35,060 bases of DNA from the NCBI GenBank assembly GCA_025362815.1, contig JANYFG010000104.1, forward strand, positions 1-35,060. The letters run 5' to 3'. Below, in pieces: positions 1 through 8,084 of the stretch; positions within the stretch are counted from its first letter, which is position 1, and each line of letters starts with the position of its first letter. Under the pieces are notes generated by a model. The model saw nothing but the letters and a program-made list of their open reading frames with translations. It was not told where the DNA came from and ran no database searches. The translations under genes and the position numbers were made by a program. The stretch comes from Rhodospirillales bacterium (GTDB taxonomy: Bacteria; Pseudomonadota; Alphaproteobacteria; Acetobacterales; Acetobacteraceae).

Positions 1-1
1 C

Positions 2-133
2 AAGCATCTGCTGCGAAAAGCCGCTGAACGAACGGTCGAAGACACCTGGAGGCGGTGCGGGGAACTGCTCGGCCACTTCAAACACGACGAATGCGGCCGC
101 TACCTCGAAAATTCCGGATATGCTTCAAGCTAA
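2..133 (+). CDS. IS630-family transposase, C-terminal end (partial)
   Basis: An open frame enters from the left edge and ends at TAA. It encodes about 43 residues containing LLRKAAERTVEDTWR and, near the end, the CGRYLENSGYA pattern. Both resemble the usual end of IS630/Tc1-mariner transposases (LRKAA.RT...W, then EC..Y..N.GY). The DDE catalytic residues would lie outside the window. The stop codon is followed at once by a copy of the dispersed two-hairpin repeat, with no recognisable terminal inverted repeat. The IS end is therefore either degraded or masked by that repeat. The family call rests on a short tail and is moderate. Confidence 0.6.
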   Translation, partial: KHLLRKAAERTVEDTWRRCGELLGHFKHDECGRYLENSGYASS

Positions 134-134
134 A

Positions 135-211
135 CTCATCACGCTCTACTCTTGTTTGATCAATCATGTTTATGCGTTCGGGTTAATCAACCCAAACGCA
201 TCATCATCTAG
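135..211 (-). repeat. Two-hairpin intergenic repeat, copy A (inverted, truncated)
   Basis: Read on the minus strand, this copy starts CTAGATGATGATGCG and carries hairpin 1 at 172-201, a 13-bp stem with one mismatch and an AATC loop. A diverged linker follows (AACATGATTGATCAAACAAG), then only the left arm of hairpin 2 (TAGAGCGTGATGA). The right arm is missing where the transposase tail begins. It belongs to the same family as copies B, C and D near 8.1, 14.7 and 28.2 kb, but is in the opposite orientation and more diverged. Confidence 0.75.
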
Positions 212-692
212 TGGGTATGCTGCTGCGTGAAGGGCTAGAAAATCTGGCCGGTCGCACTGAGTGCGAGAAAAATGATGGCGCAAACGTCAACCATCTTCAG
301 GATCACGTCAGTGGTCATCACATTGCTCCATCGATCACGTTGCACGCTTTGTCACGTTTACGTGACCGTTATCACAATACCGTGTTTACATGATTTTGGA
401 CGCGGGGCTTGGGTTTTTTTCTAAAATTCCTGCGCACCAGTCATGCGAAGGCGTCAGAGTGAGGTGCTTACGGCTTAACCCTCTGATTTACCGTCGAATT
501 ATTTTTTCGCGAATTCAGCATTTTTCGAAGAAGCCAACAGCCAAATCGGGCTGCTTGTCCAAAAAATTGACTGATTTTCGAGAGCCCACACGATATTCGC
601 TGCGGTTCTCGGCCGGTCTGACGTTTCAAACGTCATGGCACGCCTGAATGACCCAGCGCATGACGCAGATGAAGGGCTCCGACAGTCTGTGC
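212..692. other. Non-coding stretch between transposase remnant and PAP2 gene
   Basis: About 480 bases, AT-richer than the flanks, with no frame that looks like a real protein. The short open frames here have no recognisable motif and no convincing ribosome binding site. The stretch contains one clear palindrome (351-366) and a short T-run (413-420) without a strong stem before it. It is probably decayed DNA beside the insertion sequence, or an intergenic region next to the 3' end of the PAP2 gene. Confidence 0.5.
351..366. promoter_or_regulatory. Perfect palindrome, possible operator
   Basis: GTCACG-TTTA-CGTGAC is an inverted repeat with 6-bp arms. CACGT-like half-sites recur just upstream (GATCACGTCAGTGG at 301-314 and GATCACGTTGCACG at 333-346). 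The cluster could bind a dimeric regulator, but no gene start follows convincingly, so its role is open. Confidence 0.25.
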
Positions 693-1301
693 TCAGGGCT
701 TGGACAAAGCCGATAAAAGCATCTCCGCGAGCGACCCAACCCAAGGCTCGGCATCGACGTGAAACCCGTGGAAGACCAAAACGCACACCGGAACAACGAT
801 TGCCATGCGACGAGAACAATCCGTTCCGGCCGGCCGGGGGCCCGCGAAGTGAACCATCGCAAATGCGCCGCACACGCCCACAACGGCCCCGGCGATCACG
901 TCGGACAACGTGTGCACACCCAGGGCAACCCTGCTCGCGCCAAATGCAGCAGCGAGAACGCTGGCTGATATGAAAGCGGTCGCATGCCGATGACGCCATG
1001 GCGCGAACAGGCCCAGAAGCGCGCCATAGACGAGTGCGCCTGAGGCCGTATGGCCGCTTGGGCTTCGCATATCCCAATGCTGCGGCCATGGCAGAAGCGA
1101 GGCGGCGGTGAGAATTTTCCCGATGCCGATCACAAGGAACGCCGCACATACGACACAGGCCCACACCAGCGCCGTTCGGTACCAGCCGGTGAAAACAAAA
1201 ATTGCCGTCACAGCCACGGTCAGCGGCAGAACCACGCCCTGATCAGCGAAATTCGTCAAAATCTCAATCAAAACGACGAATCCGGCAATATCGGTCTGCA
1301 C
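693..1301 (-). CDS. PAP2-superfamily membrane phosphatase
   Basis: A 202-residue integral membrane protein with several hydrophobic helices. The PAP2 (type 2 phosphatidic acid phosphatase) signature is visible: PSGH at residues 81-84 and the SRVALGVHTLSD block with Arg124, His130 and Asp134. The usual first motif (K.6RP) is weak, with only a candidate Lys62. Family members dephosphorylate lipid phosphates or undecaprenyl pyrophosphate on the outer face of the inner membrane; the substrate here is unknown. The start is GTG, because an in-frame stop lies just upstream. It stands alone, 113 bases downstream of the alpha/beta hydrolase on the same strand, and converges with the transposase remnant. 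Confidence 0.8.
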   Translation of the reverse strand: MQTDIAGFVVLIEILTNFADQGVVLPLTVAVTAIFVFTGWYRTALVWACVVCAAFLVIGIGKILTAASLLPWPQHWDMRSPSGHTASGALVYGALLGLFAPWRHRHATAFISASVLAAAFGASRVALGVHTLSDVIAGAVVGVCGAFAMVHFAGPRPAGTDCSRRMAIVVPVCVLVFHGFHVDAEPWVGSLAEMLLSALSKP

Positions 1302-1414
1302 GCATGCCTACCACGCCACGCTTATGGCCGGCTACTCCTGCAAGCGTATGTTCGGACCTCGGGAGGAGGGGGGCCTGTCCCCGGCCGGGTAGCGCGGTGG
1401 CGGCGTGCCGTGCG

Positions 1415-2428
1415 TTACCCTTCAAGCCAGGATTTCATCACCCGCCAGAACGCAAAACGCTGCTTGCTGCTCACCAAGGTATGCGCAGCGCCCGGAATGA
1501 TCGTGAGCTGCTTGTCGCCGTTGGGGAGCTTCTTGAAGAAGTCGCAGATGTCGTCCATCGAGGCGATGCCGTCATACTGCCCGCTCACCAACAGCACCGG
1601 CGCCGTCACCTTGTCGGGATGCACGATCGGCAGGTTCACGGTCATATCCAGATACGTGCCCGCCGGCGCGCTGTCGCCAAACGGCATCTCGGCTTTGATG
1701 AACGCGTCGATCACGTCCTGGTCGGTGGTGTCGGGCCGGTCGCGCGTGAAGATGGAATTCAGCATCGCCGCATCGCGCGGCCGGCGATTATGCGTGCGAT
1801 AGAACTCCGTCTGCTCCGCCCGCTTGCTGAGCGTGCCCGAGCCCTGGCCGGTATAGGTGAACGCCTGCAACACCAGCCGCCCCACCCGATCCGGCCGAGC
1901 CATCGCATAGCCGCCCACCCGCAGCGCGCCGGAGCTTTCGCCCATCATGTGCATCCGCGCCTCGCCGGTCTCCTTGAGAACGAGGTCGCCGGCCACTTTC
2001 AGGTCTTCCACGCCACTGGCGATATCCGAATTGCCCGCGGTGCGCGACGATTTGCCGTATCCCTCGTGGTCCATCGCCCACACGTCATAGCCCCAGCGCG
2101 CCGCCACGTTCATCATCGACACGTCGTCGCGGCCAGGGATCGTGAGGTCGTAGGTGGGCCGTGCCGAAGCGGTGGACCCGTGCACGAAGAACAGCACCGG
2201 GCGCGGCTTGCCGTCCGGCGGCCCCACCCGCTTGCGATAGATGGCAAGGTTCACGCCGCCCGCCTTCACGCCGCCCGCCTTCACGCCGGTGTATTCCTGG
2301 GCCCAGATCGGGGTGTCCTGGGCGTCCGCCGCGGTGGGGGCGACCGTGGCCGCGTCGGCGGCTGTGGGAACGAGAGCCGCGGCGGCCGCGAAGGCGGTGC
2401 TGCTGACCATGGCACGACGTTCGATCAT
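1415..2428 (-). CDS. Exported alpha/beta hydrolase
   Basis: A 337-residue alpha/beta-hydrolase-fold protein. It shows the oxyanion segment HGST (residues 83-86), a nucleophile elbow GESSG (163-167, Ser165), a likely acid Asp286 in SGQYDG and the catalytic His316 in GAAHTL. The N-terminus carries two arginines followed by a long Ala-rich hydrophobic stretch ending in Ala-Asp-Ala, consistent with a Sec or Tat signal peptide, so the enzyme probably acts in the periplasm. The substrate cannot be named. The gene begins 27 bases after the trmJ stop and may be the last member of the cysS operon. Just after the signal region is a duplicated GVKAG segment made by a 15-bp tandem repeat. A second possible start is Met7. 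Confidence 0.8.
   Translation of the reverse strand: MIERRAMVSSTAFAAAAALVPTAADAATVAPTAADAQDTPIWAQEYTGVKAGGVKAGGVNLAIYRKRVGPPDGKPRPVLFFVHGSTASARPTYDLTIPGRDDVSMMNVAARWGYDVWAMDHEGYGKSSRTAGNSDIASGVEDLKVAGDLVLKETGEARMHMMGESSGALRVGGYAMARPDRVGRLVLQAFTYTGQGSGTLSKRAEQTEFYRTHNRRPRDAAMLNSIFTRDRPDTTDQDVIDAFIKAEMPFGDSAPAGTYLDMTVNLPIVHPDKVTAPVLLVSGQYDGIASMDDICDFFKKLPNGDKQLTIIPGAAHTLVSSKQRFAFWRVMKSWLEG
2250..2288. repeat. 15-bp tandem repeat inside the hydrolase gene
   Basis: TTCACGCCGCCCGCC occurs twice in full and is followed by nine bases of a third copy. On the coding strand it encodes GVKAG-GVKAG-GVN near the start of the mature protein. The unit is a multiple of three, so copy-number change would keep the frame. 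Confidence 0.85.
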
Positions 2429-2455
2429 GGTGAGTCCCCGTGGTTTTTTATCAAG

Positions 2456-3271
2456 CTATAACGCAACGGCGTCCGTTGTCGACGGCGATGCCTCCACCCG
2501 CCCCCGTAACCGTCGCCCCAGCGCCAGCTCGGTCACGATGCCATGCAGCGTGCGCAATTCCTGCTCCGTGACCTCGCCGCGCTGGAAGTAGTGGCGGATG
2601 TTGCGCACCATCCCCGGCCGCTTCGGCAGGTTCTTGAGGAAGCCGCATTCATCGAGCTCATGCGTCAGATGCCCCAGGAAGTTCTCCAGCTCGCCTTTCG
2701 TGGCGATGCGCGTCTCGTTGGTCATCAACGTGCGCGAAATGGTTTCGTCCGCCGTCGTCCACCATTCATACGCCATCACCAGCACGGCCTGCGCCAGGTT
2801 GAGGCTGGAGAATTCGGGATTGAGCGGAAACCGGATCAGCGCGTCGGCACACGCCATGTCATCGTTGTCGAGCCCCGCGCGTTCCGGGCCGAACAGCAGC
2901 CCCACGCGCAGATCCCGCGCCGTCACCACGCGCATTTCGGCCGCCCCGCCGCGCGCCGTCAGCACCGGCTTGATGATGTGGCGCGGGCGCGGGCAGGTGG
3001 CATACACGTGATGCAGGTCGGCCACCGCATCGGCCACCGTGGCATGCACGGTCGCGGCATCGAGCAGTCGATCCGCGCCAGACGCCATCCGCCAGGCGCG
3101 TTCCTGTGGCCAGCCGTCGCGCGGGGCCACCAGGCGCAGATGAAACAGCCCGCCATTGGCCATCGCACGCGCCACCGCGCCGATATTGTCGGCCAGCTGC
3201 GGGCGCACCAGGATCACCACCGGCGTGTTGCCGACCGGCACCAGATCGGCGCCGCCATCGCGTCCTGTCAT
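2456..3271 (-). CDS. trmJ: tRNA (cytidine/uridine-2'-O-)methyltransferase TrmJ
   Basis: A 271-residue SPOUT-class RNA methyltransferase. All three SpoU motifs are present: the N-terminal LVRPQLADNIGAVARAM, then LFGPERAGLDNDD, then NPEFSSLNLAQAVLVMAYE. The C-terminal extension with ELENFLGHL is typical of TrmJ, which methylates the ribose of nucleotide 32 in the tRNA anticodon loop using S-adenosylmethionine. The open frame extends much further upstream, but that part is a shadow of the neighbouring methyltransferase. The ATG at 3271 overlaps the neighbour's TGA as ATGA, which fixes the start and implies translational coupling. It is third in the cysS-methyltransferase-trmJ operon. Confidence 0.92.
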   Translation of the reverse strand: MTGRDGGADLVPVGNTPVVILVRPQLADNIGAVARAMANGGLFHLRLVAPRDGWPQERAWRMASGADRLLDAATVHATVADAVADLHHVYATCPRPRHIIKPVLTARGGAAEMRVVTARDLRVGLLFGPERAGLDNDDMACADALIRFPLNPEFSSLNLAQAVLVMAYEWWTTADETISRTLMTNETRIATKGELENFLGHLTHELDECGFLKNLPKRPGMVRNIRHYFQRGEVTEQELRTLHGIVTELALGRRLRGRVEASPSTTDAVAL

Positions 3272-4431
3272 GCGTCGAGTTCCACAGTTTCGTTGTGATA
3301 GAGATAAAGCCCGGATGGCGGCAGCGCCGGCAGGGCAAGGGCCGGCGTGTGCACCCCAATCGGCGCCCTGCGATTGGCCAGACGCTGCGCCAGTGCTGCG
3401 GGCAGGCCCGCCGAGGCCGGGCAGGGTGACGTCACGAACAGATGGAAATGTCGGGTTCGCGTGTGGGTGAACGGCGCGAACACAAGCGTCACGCTCTCGC
3501 CCGGCGGCACCGCGCCCACGTTGCCATGCCGCAGCGCATCCCCATCGGCGCTGACAACCCACACGGCGCACGCGCCCTCGGCCCGGGTCACCGCGTCGCG
3601 CGGCAGGGCGATGGCGTGCAGACCAGGTGGGGCGGCGAACCGCTCGGCGATGAAGACCGTCCCGCAATCGGCGCCGGGATCGATCGCGAGCGGGGCCACC
3701 ACCGCGTCCGCCACCTCCAACGCCCGAACGCGCTCGAATGTCAGGGTGTGGCGCTCACCCAGGGCGGCGAACCGCGCTTGCACATCCGCCACCGGTGCGC
3801 GGCAGAGCTCCACGAGCGCCGGCTGCGTCTCGCGCCCTACCAGGAGCATGCCAAGGCCGAAGGCGTGGGTGAATTCCAGGCTTCCGAACCCGGTATCCCT
3901 TACCTCGTCCCAGAACCGCCACACGCCGAAATCCCGCACCCGCACGTCGGTGTCGTGAAACAAAACCACCGCACGGTCCGACAGCTTCGGCCGCCAGGTC
4001 TCGAAATCGTGGCGCACCGCCTCATAGGTGTGAAACCCGTCAATATGCAGCAGATCGATGCTGCCATCCGCGAACTGCCCCACCGCCTCGTCGAAGCTGG
4101 ACCGGAGCAACCGCGAAAAACCGGCAAAATGCGCCGCGTTGAACGCCGAAACATCGCGAAACACGTCGTCGTCATAGGCCCCGGCATGGTCATCCCCGGC
4201 CCAACTATCGACCGCCACGCAATCGCACGCGAAGCCGCCGCGCTGCACGGCCTGGCACATCGCCGCGTAGGACACGCCGGCATGCGTGCCCAACTCCACA
4301 ATCCGCCGCGGCTGCATCGTGGCCACCAGCCAATGCGCGAACGGCACATGGCCATGCCACGCGCTGGCCACGGTCGCGCGCAGATTGTCCCAGAACAACG
4401 GGTCGAGCGACGGGTCCAGCAGCGGCGTCAA
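3268..4431 (-). CDS. Class I SAM-dependent methyltransferase with C-terminal extension
   Basis: About 387 residues. The N-terminal half is a Rossmann methyltransferase of the Methyltransf_24 type: motif I VELGTHAGVS, the LLHIDGFHTYEAVRHDF block and VVLFHDTDVR. Relatives of this type are often found with glycan biosynthesis genes and modify sugars or polysaccharides, but the substrate is not evident. The C-terminal half (roughly residues 230-387) is a separate region with no motif I recognise. The proposed start is a TTG six bases beyond the cysS stop. It keeps the conserved SAWHGHVPFAHW segment that precedes motif I; the first downstream ATG would remove that segment. The end overlaps trmJ by four bases. 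It could also begin slightly upstream within cysS. Confidence 0.75.
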   Translation of the reverse strand: MTPLLDPSLDPLFWDNLRATVASAWHGHVPFAHWLVATMQPRRIVELGTHAGVSYAAMCQAVQRGGFACDCVAVDSWAGDDHAGAYDDDVFRDVSAFNAAHFAGFSRLLRSSFDEAVGQFADGSIDLLHIDGFHTYEAVRHDFETWRPKLSDRAVVLFHDTDVRVRDFGVWRFWDEVRDTGFGSLEFTHAFGLGMLLVGRETQPALVELCRAPVADVQARFAALGERHTLTFERVRALEVADAVVAPLAIDPGADCGTVFIAERFAAPPGLHAIALPRDAVTRAEGACAVWVVSADGDALRHGNVGAVPPGESVTLVFAPFTHTRTRHFHLFVTSPCPASAGLPAALAQRLANRRAPIGVHTPALALPALPPSGLYLYHNETVELDA

Positions 4432-4436
4432 GCGGC

Positions 4437-5780
4437 TCAGCTCCGGCGCCAGATCGTGCCGGTGGCGCTGTCTTCCAACTGGATCCCGCGCGCATCCAAC
4501 GCGGCCCGCAGACGATCCGCCTCGGCGAAATCCCGTGCCTTGCGGGCATCGAACCGCGCCTGCACCAGGGCCTCGATCTCGGCCGCGTCGTCCCCGCTGC
4601 GAAACCAGTCTTCCGGACGCTGCTGGAACAACCCCAGCACATCGCCCGCCGCCAGCATCCCCGCGGCCGCGCCCGCGTCCCCCGCCATGGCGGCATCCGC
4701 CAGAGCATGTAGCGCCGCGAAGGCCGCCGGCGTGTTCAGGTCGTCGCACAGCGCGGCGAGGATGGTGCCCGGAATCTCGGCCGCACGCTCCGCCGGAGTT
4801 CGCTCCAGCGCGCGATAGAACCGGTCCATGTCGCGCTTGCACTCCAGCAGGGCCGCCTCGGAGAAATCCAGCGTCTGCGAATACTGCGCCCGCAGCAGCA
4901 GAAGCCTGATCGCCTCGGCCGGCGCGATTTTGAGCACGTCGCGCACGGTGAGGAAATTGCCGAGCGACTTGCTCATCTTCGTGCCGTTCAGCGTCAGCAT
5001 TCCGTTATGCACCCACACCCGCGCGAACTGGCTGCCCGGAAACGCGCAGACGGACTGCGCCAGCTCGTTCTCATGATGCGGGAACAGCAGATCGTCGCCG
5101 CCGCCATGAATATCGAAATTCTCGCCGAGATAGCGCCACGACATCGCGGAGCACTCGATATGCCAGCCCGGGCGCCCCCGGCCCCACGGGCTGTCCCACC
5201 CCGGCAGCTCCGGCGTGGAAGGCTTCCACAGAACGAAATCCCCGGCATCGCGCTTGTAAGGGGCCACATCCACGCGCGCGCCCACCAACAGATCCTCCGG
5301 CGACCGGCCGGACAGGTGCCCATACTTGGAATAGCTTGGCACCGAGAACAGCACATGCCCCTCCGCGGCATAGGCGTTTTCGGATGCGATCAGCTTTTCG
5401 ATCAGAACGATCATTTCGCCGATATGCTGCGTCGCGCGGGGTTCCACATCCGGCGGCCGCGTTCCGAGCGAGGCCATGTCGGCGTGAAAATCCGCCAGGG
5501 TGCGCGCCGTCACATCGCCGATGCTCTCCCCGGATGCCTGCGCCCGCGCGTTGATCTTGTCGTCCACGTCGGTGATGTTGCGCACATAGGTCACGCGCGG
5601 ATACAGCACCCGCAGCAGCCGGGCCATCACGTCGAACACCACGTCGGCCCGCGCGTTGCCGATATGGGCGAGGTCGTACACCGTGGGGCCGCATACATAC
5701 ATCCGCACATGCTGGGGGTCGAGCGGCACGAAATCCTCGCGCCGGCGTGTGAGATTGTTGTGCAGGCGCAGAACGGACAT
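4437..5780 (-). CDS. cysS: Cysteinyl-tRNA synthetase
   Basis: A 447-residue class I aminoacyl-tRNA synthetase that charges tRNA-Cys in the cytoplasm. The signature HIGN lies at residues 39-42 and KMSKS at 268-272. The zinc ligands are all in place: Cys30, Cys210, His235 and Glu239. Length and motif spacing match the family closely. The ATG at 5780 was chosen over one seven codons upstream because TTGGAG sits at the right distance and the family begins near LxLxN. It leads an operon with the methyltransferase and trmJ. The upstream gene hpnL diverges from it. Confidence 0.97.
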   Translation of the reverse strand: MSVLRLHNNLTRRREDFVPLDPQHVRMYVCGPTVYDLAHIGNARADVVFDVMARLLRVLYPRVTYVRNITDVDDKINARAQASGESIGDVTARTLADFHADMASLGTRPPDVEPRATQHIGEMIVLIEKLIASENAYAAEGHVLFSVPSYSKYGHLSGRSPEDLLVGARVDVAPYKRDAGDFVLWKPSTPELPGWDSPWGRGRPGWHIECSAMSWRYLGENFDIHGGGDDLLFPHHENELAQSVCAFPGSQFARVWVHNGMLTLNGTKMSKSLGNFLTVRDVLKIAPAEAIRLLLLRAQYSQTLDFSEAALLECKRDMDRFYRALERTPAERAAEIPGTILAALCDDLNTPAAFAALHALADAAMAGDAGAAAGMLAAGDVLGLFQQRPEDWFRSGDDAAEIEALVQARFDARKARDFAEADRLRAALDARGIQLEDSATGTIWRRS

Positions 5781-5871
5781 GAAATCTCCAAGGAAACGCA
5801 AAAAGACGCCGCCGGAGGATACCGCGTGGACCCCCGCGCGCCAAACCGCGACAGGCCTGCGCTGTAATCGT

Positions 5872-5900
5872 TTGACACAATCGCAGCTTCGGGGCCTATC
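5872..5900 (+). promoter_or_regulatory. Possible sigma-70 promoter for the HpnL-like gene
   Basis: A perfect -35 hexamer TTGACA (5872-5877) is followed after 17 bases by CCTATC (5895-5900), a weak -10. The start codon lies about 30 bases further on. The -35 match and spacing are good and the -10 is poor, so this is a tentative call. Confidence 0.35.
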
Positions 5901-5929
5901 CGGCGTGAAATGAAACGTTGTCGCCCTTC

Positions 5930-6907
5930 ATGAAATTCGCGATCCTGGCCATTGTCGTGGGCGGTGCCGCCGTCATCGGGCTGGTCACGTGGTTCGGTGC
6001 GCAGGCCATCGGGCATGAGGTGCTGCAAGCCGGCTGGGCAATACCCGCCACCCTGGCGCTGCATCTGGTGCAGCTCTATCTGTCCGCCATCGCCTGGCGC
6101 ATCTCCGTGGGCATCCGCCTGCCGAAGATGCGGGTGTATTTTCGCCTGCGCTGGATTCGCGAGGCGGTGAACTCGCTGCTCCCCGTGGCCCAGATGGGCG
6201 GCAACCTCGTCGGCATCCGCATGCTCGCCCAGCGCGGCGTGCCCGGGGCGGTGGCCGGCGCCGGCACCACGCTCGACCTCACGGTGGAGGCGCTGACGCA
6301 GTTTCTGTGGACGATGGCTGGCATCGCGGTGCTGACAGCCATCAGCTCCGACCAAAGCTGGAAGCCGTGGGTCCAAGGCGGCCTCATCGCCATGGGCATC
6401 GGCCTTGCGGGCTTCGTCATCGCCCAGCGCGCCGGCATGCTGCGGTTGATCGAAGGCATCGCGTCGCGGCTGCAACGCGTGTTTCCGGGGCTTTCGGTGG
6501 AATCGGTGCGCGGCCTGCATGCCGAGCTGATGCGGCTTCAGGCCAATCGCCCGGCCTTGGCCAAGGCCACCGCCATCCACCTGGTGGCCTGGGCCATCGG
6601 CACGTTCGAGGTCTGGCTGGCCTTGTCGGCGATGGGCGTGACCGTGACAGCCTCCCAGGCGTTGGTGATCGAAAGCCTCGGCATGGCCGCCCGCAGCGCG
6701 GGATTCGTGGTGCCCGGCGCGCTGGGCGTGCAGGAGGCCGGTTTCATCCTCGTCTGCGGCCTGTTCCAGATCCATCCGGACACCGCCATCGCACTGTCGA
6801 TGGTCAAGCGCGTTCGCGAACTCGCGGTGGGCATTCCCGGCCTGGTGGCGTGGCAGTGGAGCGAGGGCAAACGCCTGGTACGCAGAGGCCACGTTGTTCG
6901 GGACTGA
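5930..6907 (+). CDS. hpnL: HpnL-like membrane protein (LPG-synthase TM / flippase-like family)
   Basis: A 325-residue polytopic inner-membrane protein with about seven or eight hydrophobic segments. The conserved core WIREAVNSLLPVAQMGGN and a late GALGVQEAGF segment are typical of the lysylphosphatidylglycerol-synthase transmembrane superfamily. The wording is closest to HpnL of hopanoid gene clusters. No hopanoid genes are nearby, so a role in hopanoid or other lipid transport is inference only. The ATG at 5930 gives a natural hydrophobic N-terminus; a TTG four codons earlier is also possible. It diverges from cysS and is followed by an amidohydrolase remnant. Confidence 0.65.
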   Translation: MKFAILAIVVGGAAVIGLVTWFGAQAIGHEVLQAGWAIPATLALHLVQLYLSAIAWRISVGIRLPKMRVYFRLRWIREAVNSLLPVAQMGGNLVGIRMLAQRGVPGAVAGAGTTLDLTVEALTQFLWTMAGIAVLTAISSDQSWKPWVQGGLIAMGIGLAGFVIAQRAGMLRLIEGIASRLQRVFPGLSVESVRGLHAELMRLQANRPALAKATAIHLVAWAIGTFEVWLALSAMGVTVTASQALVIESLGMAARSAGFVVPGALGVQEAGFILVCGLFQIHPDTAIALSMVKRVRELAVGIPGLVAWQWSEGKRLVRRGHVVRD

Positions 6908-6982
6908 TCCGCAACGCAGCCTTGCCTTGATTTCCTGAAGCAGCCTTCTACCGTTTCCCCGTGAACAATCTGGGCATCCGTG

Positions 6983-7179
6983 ATGCATGTCGACCTGCTG
7001 CTGTCCGGCGGCACCCTCATTCCGGTCGACCCGGCCCGCAGCATCATCGAGGACGGCGTGTGGCACGTGTCGATATCGACGACGTGCTGGACAGTGCCCA
7101 GCGCGAGACCGAGTTGATGCTGGCCCGCACCGGATTGCAGGCCGCCCTGGCCGAACCCCGGGCGCTGTGGGGGGTGTGA
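6983..7179 (+). pseudogene. Amidohydrolase remnant (N- and C-termini only, middle deleted)
   Basis: From 6983 the frame reads MHVDLLLSGGTLIPVDPAR followed by SIIEDG. This is the standard opening of metal-dependent amidohydrolases of the SsnA/TrzN/AtzA kind (D-L-L..G-T....D..R.II-DG). From about 7060, in a different frame, it reads RVDIDDVLDSAQRETELML and ends in EPRALWG, which resembles the usual C-terminus of the same enzymes. The central part, normally about 400 residues with the HxH metal motif, is gone and the junction is out of frame. The stop TGA at 7177-7179 still overlaps the next gene's GTG, so the two were probably one operon before the deletion. Confidence 0.7.
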
Positions 7180-8084
7180 TCGAAGCCTGGATCCCCGTCG
7201 TCGTCGCCGCCGCGCTGTTTCAAACGTGGCGCACGGCGCTGCAGCAGAAGCTCCGCGGCCGCCTCAGCGTCAACGCCACCGGCTTCATCCGCTATGTCTA
7301 TGCGCTGCCGACCGGGGTGCTGTTGCTGGCGCTGGCAGCCTGGGCCTCGCCGGGGCCGATGCCGGGCCTCACCCTGCGCTTCGTGATGGAATGTGGCGCC
7401 GGCGGATTGTTGCAGATCATCGGCACCACCTTGCTCATCATGGCGTTCGGCTATCGCAACTTCGCCGTCGGCACCGCCTATTCCAAAACCGAGTCGGTGC
7501 AAGGCGCCATCATCGGCGCCATCGTGTTGGGAGAGCTGCTGAACCGGCTGGCCTGGATCGGCATTGGCGTGGGCGTGGCAGGCGTTCTGGTGCTGTCGCT
7601 CGCCGGGCGCGGCCTGAAATCCTCCCAACTGCTCGGCGCCACCTTGCAGCCTGCCGCCCTCTGCGGCCTCGGCGCCGGCTTTTGCTTCACGTGCACCGGC
7701 TTGCTGATCCGCGTCGCCACCAACGGCCTTCACAGCCCCGGCATCGTGCTCGCCGCCCTGATGGCGCTGGTGACGACCAATTTGCTGCAAACCCTGATGC
7801 AGGGAAGCTATCTCGCCTGGCGCGAGCCGGACCAGTTCCGCGCCGCCTTCACCACCTGGCGCAGCTCCGCCTGGGTCGGCACGCTGTCCGCCCTGGGCTC
7901 GGCCTGTTGGTTTTTCGGCTTTGCCTCCGCCCCGGTGGCCCTGGTGCGCGCGCTTGGCCAGATCGAGATGGTGTTCACGCTCGCCTTCAGCCGGTTCTAC
8001 CTACGCGAAACATTGCGACGCGCGGACATCGCAGGCCTCGTGCTCGTGGTGGCCGGCGTGCTTCTGGTTCTGATCGGGCGTTAG
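7176..8084 (+). CDS. EamA/DMT-family transporter
   Basis: A 302-residue membrane protein with about ten hydrophobic helices arranged as two similar halves, the layout of the drug/metabolite transporter superfamily. The late segment ALGQIEMVFTLAFSRFYLRE followed by a hydrophobic last helix is characteristic of EamA domains. The substrate is unknown. If the ancestral operon holds, it may have moved the substrate or product of the lost amidohydrolase. The GTG at 7176 overlaps the amidohydrolase stop (GTGTGA), and an in-frame ATG is not available nearby. The stop codon TAG at 8082-8084 is the first three bases of repeat copy B. Confidence 0.8.
   Translation: MIEAWIPVVVAAALFQTWRTALQQKLRGRLSVNATGFIRYVYALPTGVLLLALAAWASPGPMPGLTLRFVMECGAGGLLQIIGTTLLIMAFGYRNFAVGTAYSKTESVQGAIIGAIVLGELLNRLAWIGIGVGVAGVLVLSLAGRGLKSSQLLGATLQPAALCGLGAGFCFTCTGLLIRVATNGLHSPGIVLAALMALVTTNLLQTLMQGSYLAWREPDQFRAAFTTWRSSAWVGTLSALGSACWFFGFASAPVALVRALGQIEMVFTLAFSRFYLRETLRRADIAGLVLVVAGVLLVLIGR

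Noticed and set aside
211-647. Two small open frames in the region after the transposase
   Set aside because: No ribosome binding site, no motif and codon use unlike the rest of the window.
1202-2461. Plus-strand frame of about 420 codons opposite the alpha/beta hydrolase
   Set aside because: Antisense shadow; the minus-strand product has a complete catalytic triad and signal peptide.
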